Shown: in pieces, positions 61,331 to 64,000 of the stretch
Numbering within the stretch: the stretch's first letter is position 1
Layout: each line of letters starts with the position of its first letter
Origin: Oscillospiraceae bacterium
GTDB taxonomy: Bacteria > Bacillota > Clostridia > Oscillospirales > Oscillospiraceae
Length of the DNA: 64,000 bases
Reading direction: 5' to 3'
NCBI GenBank assembly: GCA_017405865.1
Contig: JAFQZN010000008.1
Location: 1 to 64,000, forward strand
Program-made: the position numbers and the translations under genes
The notes under the pieces: generated by a model
Database searches by the model: none
What the model saw: the letters and a program-made list of their open reading frames with translations, nothing else
What the model was told of the DNA's origin: nothing

Positions 61331-63925
61331 ATGAACGCAAACAAGTATACGAAGAAATCTCTGGAGGCGATCCAGAGCGCACATCAGATCGCGGTTGATG
61401 AAAGCAATCAACAGATCGAACAGGTCCACCTGCTTGCCGCGCTGTTGCGGCAGGAGAACGGCCTCATTCCGCAATTGCTCAAAAAGATGGAACTCACACC
61501 GGAGAGTCTCGACGCTGCCGCGGAGCAGCAGATTTCCAAACTGCCGAAGGTTACCGGGTCCGGTCGGGAGGTGGATCGTTATTATATCTCCGACTCGGTC
61601 GATCAGGTCTTTGCGCACGCCGAGCAGGCTGCGCAGTCTATGAAAGATGAATATGTGTCGGTGGAACACCTGTTCCTTGCCCTGGTCGACCGACCGGACG
61701 ACACGCTGAGAGATCTTTTCCGCACCTACCGAATCCAGAAAGAAAGCGTTATGAAAGCGCTGGTGGAGATTCGGGGAAACCAGCGGGTCACCTCCGACAA
61801 CCCCGAAGATACTTATGAGGCCTTGGAGAAGTTCGGGACTGATCTGGTCAAGCGGGCCAGGGAGAAGAAGCTGGACCCGGTGATCGGCAGAGACGAGGAG
61901 ATCAGGAACGTGATCCGGATCTTGTCGAGAAAGACCAAGAACAATCCCGTTCTGATCGGTGAACCTGGCGTCGGCAAGACCGCGATCGCGGAGGGTCTGG
62001 CCCAGCGGATCGTAAAGAAAGACGTTCCGAAAAGCCTGCAGGACAAGAGCATCTTCTCTCTGGATATGGGCGCGCTGATTGCCGGCGCGAAATACCGCGG
62101 CGAATTTGAAGAACGCCTGAAGGCGGTCCTGACCGAAGTCAAAAAGAGCGAAGGCAGGATCATCCTGTTTATCGATGAACTGCATACGATCGTCGGCGCG
62201 GGCAAAACCGAGGGCTCGATGGACGCCGGCAACCTGCTCAAGCCGATGCTGGCGCGGGGCGAACTGCACTGCATCGGCGCTACGACACTTGACGAATACC
62301 GTCAGTATATCGAAAAGGATCCGGCGCTGGAACGGCGGTTCCAGACGGTCCTGGTCAATGAACCGACCGTAGAGGATACGATCGCCATTCTGCGCGGCCT
62401 GGAAGAGCGCTATGAGGTGTTCCACGGCGTGAAGATCACCGATCCGGCAATCATTGCAGCCGCAAAACTGTCCGACCGCTATATCACCGACCGCTTCCTG
62501 CCGGATAAGGCAATCGACCTGATCGACGAGGCTTGCGCGCTGATCCGTACAGAGATGGACTCCATGCCGACGGAGCTTGATATGGTACAGCGGAAGATCA
62601 TCCAGATGGAGATCGAGGAAGCCGCGCTGAAGAACGAGGAGGACGACCTCTCAAAGAGCCGTCTCGCCGAGCTGCAAAAAGATCTCGCGGAAAACCGGGA
62701 TAAGTTCAACGCGATGAAGGCCAAGTGGGAAAACGAGAAGAACGCCATCGGCAAGATCCGACAGCTCAGAGAACAGATCGAACGGCTGAACGCGGAGATC
62801 GAGCAGGCGGAGCAGACCTACGATCTGGAAAAAGCAGCAAAGCTGAAATACGGCGATCTGCCGGAAGCCAAACGTCAGCTCGAAGAAGAGGAGCGTCTTG
62901 CGCAGAACGCAAAGGAACAGAGCATGCTGCGCAACAAGGTGACCGAAGAGGAGATCGCAAAGATCGTCGAGCGCTGGACCGGCATCCCCGTGGCAAAGCT
63001 GGTGGAGGGAGAGCGGGAGAAGCTTCTGCACCTGGACGAACACCTGCACAAGCGGGTCGTCGGGCAGGACGAGGCGGTCAAAAGCGTCTCCGAAGCCATT
63101 CTGCGCAGCCGCGCAGGCATCCAAGACCCCAATCGCCCGATCGGTTCCTTCCTCTTCCTGGGTCCCACGGGCGTAGGCAAAACGGAACTGGCCAAGACCC
63201 TTGCCGCAGAACTCTTTGACGACGAAAAAAATCTGGTCAGGATCGACATGTCCGAGTACATGGAGAAGTTTTCCGTGTCCCGACTGATCGGCGCGCCTCC
63301 CGGCTACGTCGGCTACGAGGAGGGAGGCCAACTGACCGAAGCCGTCCGCAGACGGCCCTACTGCGTCGTCCTGTTCGACGAGATCGAAAAAGCGCACCCG
63401 GACGTGTTCAACATTCTTCTGCAGGTTCTGGACGACGGGCGGATCACGGACTCCCAGGGCCGGACCGTAGACTTTAAGAATACGATCATCATTCTGACGT
63501 CCAACCTCGGCTCATCCTATCTGCTCGACGGGATCGACGCCGACGGCAATATCACCGAGGCGGCAAAAGCCAAGGTCGAGGCGCTGCTGAAAACCAATTT
63601 CCGCCCGGAGTTCCTGAACCGGCTGGATGAGATCGTATTCTACAAGCCGCTGACAAAAGAGAACGTACGCGGGATCATCGACCTGCAGATCAAGGCGCTG
63701 AATCTGCGGCTGGCGGAGAAGCAGCTTCACTGCACGCTGACGCAGGCGGCCAAGGACGCGATCATTGATGCAGCCTTTGACCCGCAGTTCGGCGCGCGTC
63801 CGCTCCGCCGCTATGTACAGCATACGGTCGAAACGATGCTGGCCCGCCGGATCCTGCAAGGCAGTCTCACCGCCGGGCAGGAACTGACGGTCGACGCGGT
63901 GAACGGAACGCTGGTCATCCGCTGA
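61331..63925 (+). CDS. clpB: ATP-dependent disaggregase ClpB
   Basis: An 864-residue Hsp100 chaperone that works with DnaK to dissolve aggregates. It has an N-terminal Clp repeat domain (1-145), AAA1 with Walker [14 protein letters not shown] and Walker [10 protein letters not shown], a coiled-coil middle domain (about 405-525, [21 protein letters not shown]) that separates it from ClpA/ClpC, and AAA2 with [15 protein letters not shown] and [20 protein letters not shown] precedes the ATG. The coding style is richer in C-ending codons than neighbouring genes. Confidence 0.97.
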   Translation: MNANKYTKKSLEAIQSAHQIAVDESNQQIEQVHLLAALLRQENGLIPQLLKKMELTPESLDAAAEQQISKLPKVTGSGREVDRYYISDSVDQVFAHAEQAAQSMKDEYVSVEHLFLALVDRPDDTLRDLFRTYRIQKESVMKALVEIRGNQRVTSDNPEDTYEALEKFGTDLVKRAREKKLDPVIGRDEEIRNVIRILSRKTKNNPVLIGEPGVGKTAIAEGLAQRIVKKDVPKSLQDKSIFSLDMGALIAGAKYRGEFEERLKAVLTEVKKSEGRIILFIDELHTIVGAGKTEGSMDAGNLLKPMLARGELHCIGATTLDEYRQYIEKDPALERRFQTVLVNEPTVEDTIAILRGLEERYEVFHGVKITDPAIIAAAKLSDRYITDRFLPDKAIDLIDEACALIRTEMDSMPTELDMVQRKIIQMEIEEAALKNEEDDLSKSRLAELQKDLAENRDKFNAMKAKWENEKNAIGKIRQLREQIERLNAEIEQAEQTYDLEKAAKLKYGDLPEAKRQLEEEERLAQNAKEQSMLRNKVTEEEIAKIVERWTGIPVAKLVEGEREKLLHLDEHLHKRVVGQDEAVKSVSEAILRSRAGIQDPNRPIGSFLFLGPTGVGKTELAKTLAAELFDDEKNLVRIDMSEYMEKFSVSRLIGAPPGYVGYEEGGQLTEAVRRRPYCVVLFDEIEKAHPDVFNILLQVLDDGRITDSQGRTVDFKNTIIILTSNLGSSYLLDGIDADGNITEAAKAKVEALLKTNFRPEFLNRLDEIVFYKPLTKENVRGIIDLQIKALNLRLAEKQLHCTLTQAAKDAIIDAAFDPQFGARPLRRYVQHTVETMLARRILQGSLTAGQELTVDAVNGTLVIR

Positions 63926-64000
63926 ATTTGCAACGATTCTTTTTCAGCACATCAAATGAACGATTGTCTGGAAATCAAGATAATCTTGATTGTATCCATC

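Noticed and set aside
61225..63925. Horizontal transfer of clpB suggested by slightly different codon use
   Set aside because: High expression of a chaperone is a sufficient explanation; there are no mobility genes and no abrupt composition boundary.
63973..63991. Palindrome AATCAAGAT-A-ATCTTGATT after clpB
   Set aside because: AT-rich, short and without a T-tract, so it is not convincing as a terminator; it lies at the window edge.

Overview
The window is chromosomal DNA from a Gram-positive anaerobe of the class Clostridia, most likely an Oscillospiraceae/Ruminococcaceae-type bacterium. This is an inference from gene content. The markers are a spore-cortex type amidase (cwlD), a NadD-YqeK fusion, a yajC/TIGR04086 pair, a CD1247-type zinc-ribbon protein, tmRNA, a CIRCE-controlled clpB, ATG/GTG/TTG starts behind strong AGGAGG-type ribosome sites, and sigma-A promoters with 17-nt spacers that often carry a TGn extended -10. 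No rRNA, prophage, insertion sequence or CRISPR array was seen. Genes are dense, and most lie on the plus strand.

Layout. 1-2.9 kb: tail of an unidentified ORF, an MscS-type channel and an unknown anchored protein. 2.9-7.1 kb (minus): a MarR regulator and a heterodimeric ABC exporter. 7.2-10.8 kb: a four-gene operon (MATE transporter fused to an RsbW-like ATPase domain, DUF4298, methyltransferase, Sfp-type phosphopantetheinyl transferase). 10.9-31 kb: ribokinase, then a long housekeeping run (trmH-like, dprA, topA, trmFO, plsX, rnc, smc, ftsY, rph, rdgB, yhbY, nadD-yqeK, LCP protein, rsfS, leuS, rpsU). 31-33.7 kb: XdhC-like protein, a 23-codon cysteine-containing peptide gene with its own promoter and terminator, tRNA-Val(CAC) flanked by degenerate copies of its own 3' end, msrA, and a repeat-rich intergenic element. 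33.7-44.7 kb: DUF4153/DUF4173-like membrane protein, queA, a RelB/YafQ toxin-antitoxin pair, tgt, yajC, xerD-like recombinase next to a dif-like sequence, yqeG, an M24 peptidase, efp, a CD1247-type protein and a GNAT acetyltransferase. 44.8-51.3 kb: PH-domain protein, P-type ATPase, rplS, nadE, xerC-like recombinase, HAD phosphatase. 51.4-54.7 kb: two convergent, paralogous ECF sigma/anti-sigma modules sharing a palindrome at their promoters. 54.7-59.5 kb (minus): ATP-grasp protein, radA, cwlD, and a DNA polymerase IV operon with an SOS-box-like operator. 59.5-64 kb: smpB, cyclophilin, ssrA, a compact triple-hairpin element, and CIRCE-clpB.

Functional themes are translation and ribosome rescue (smpB/ssrA, rsfS, efp, rplS, rpsU, queA/tgt, trmFO), chromosome maintenance (smc, topA, dprA, radA, two Xer recombinases, dinB), envelope stress and export (ABC, MATE, P-type ATPase, sigma/anti-sigma pairs), and heat shock (clpB).

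The most unusual items are the 23-codon peptide gene, the twin sigma modules, the dif-like site beside xerD, the tRNA-Val 3'-end copies, the triple-hairpin element after ssrA and the MATE-ATPase fusion. None was confirmed by database search; all calls come from reading the sequence.
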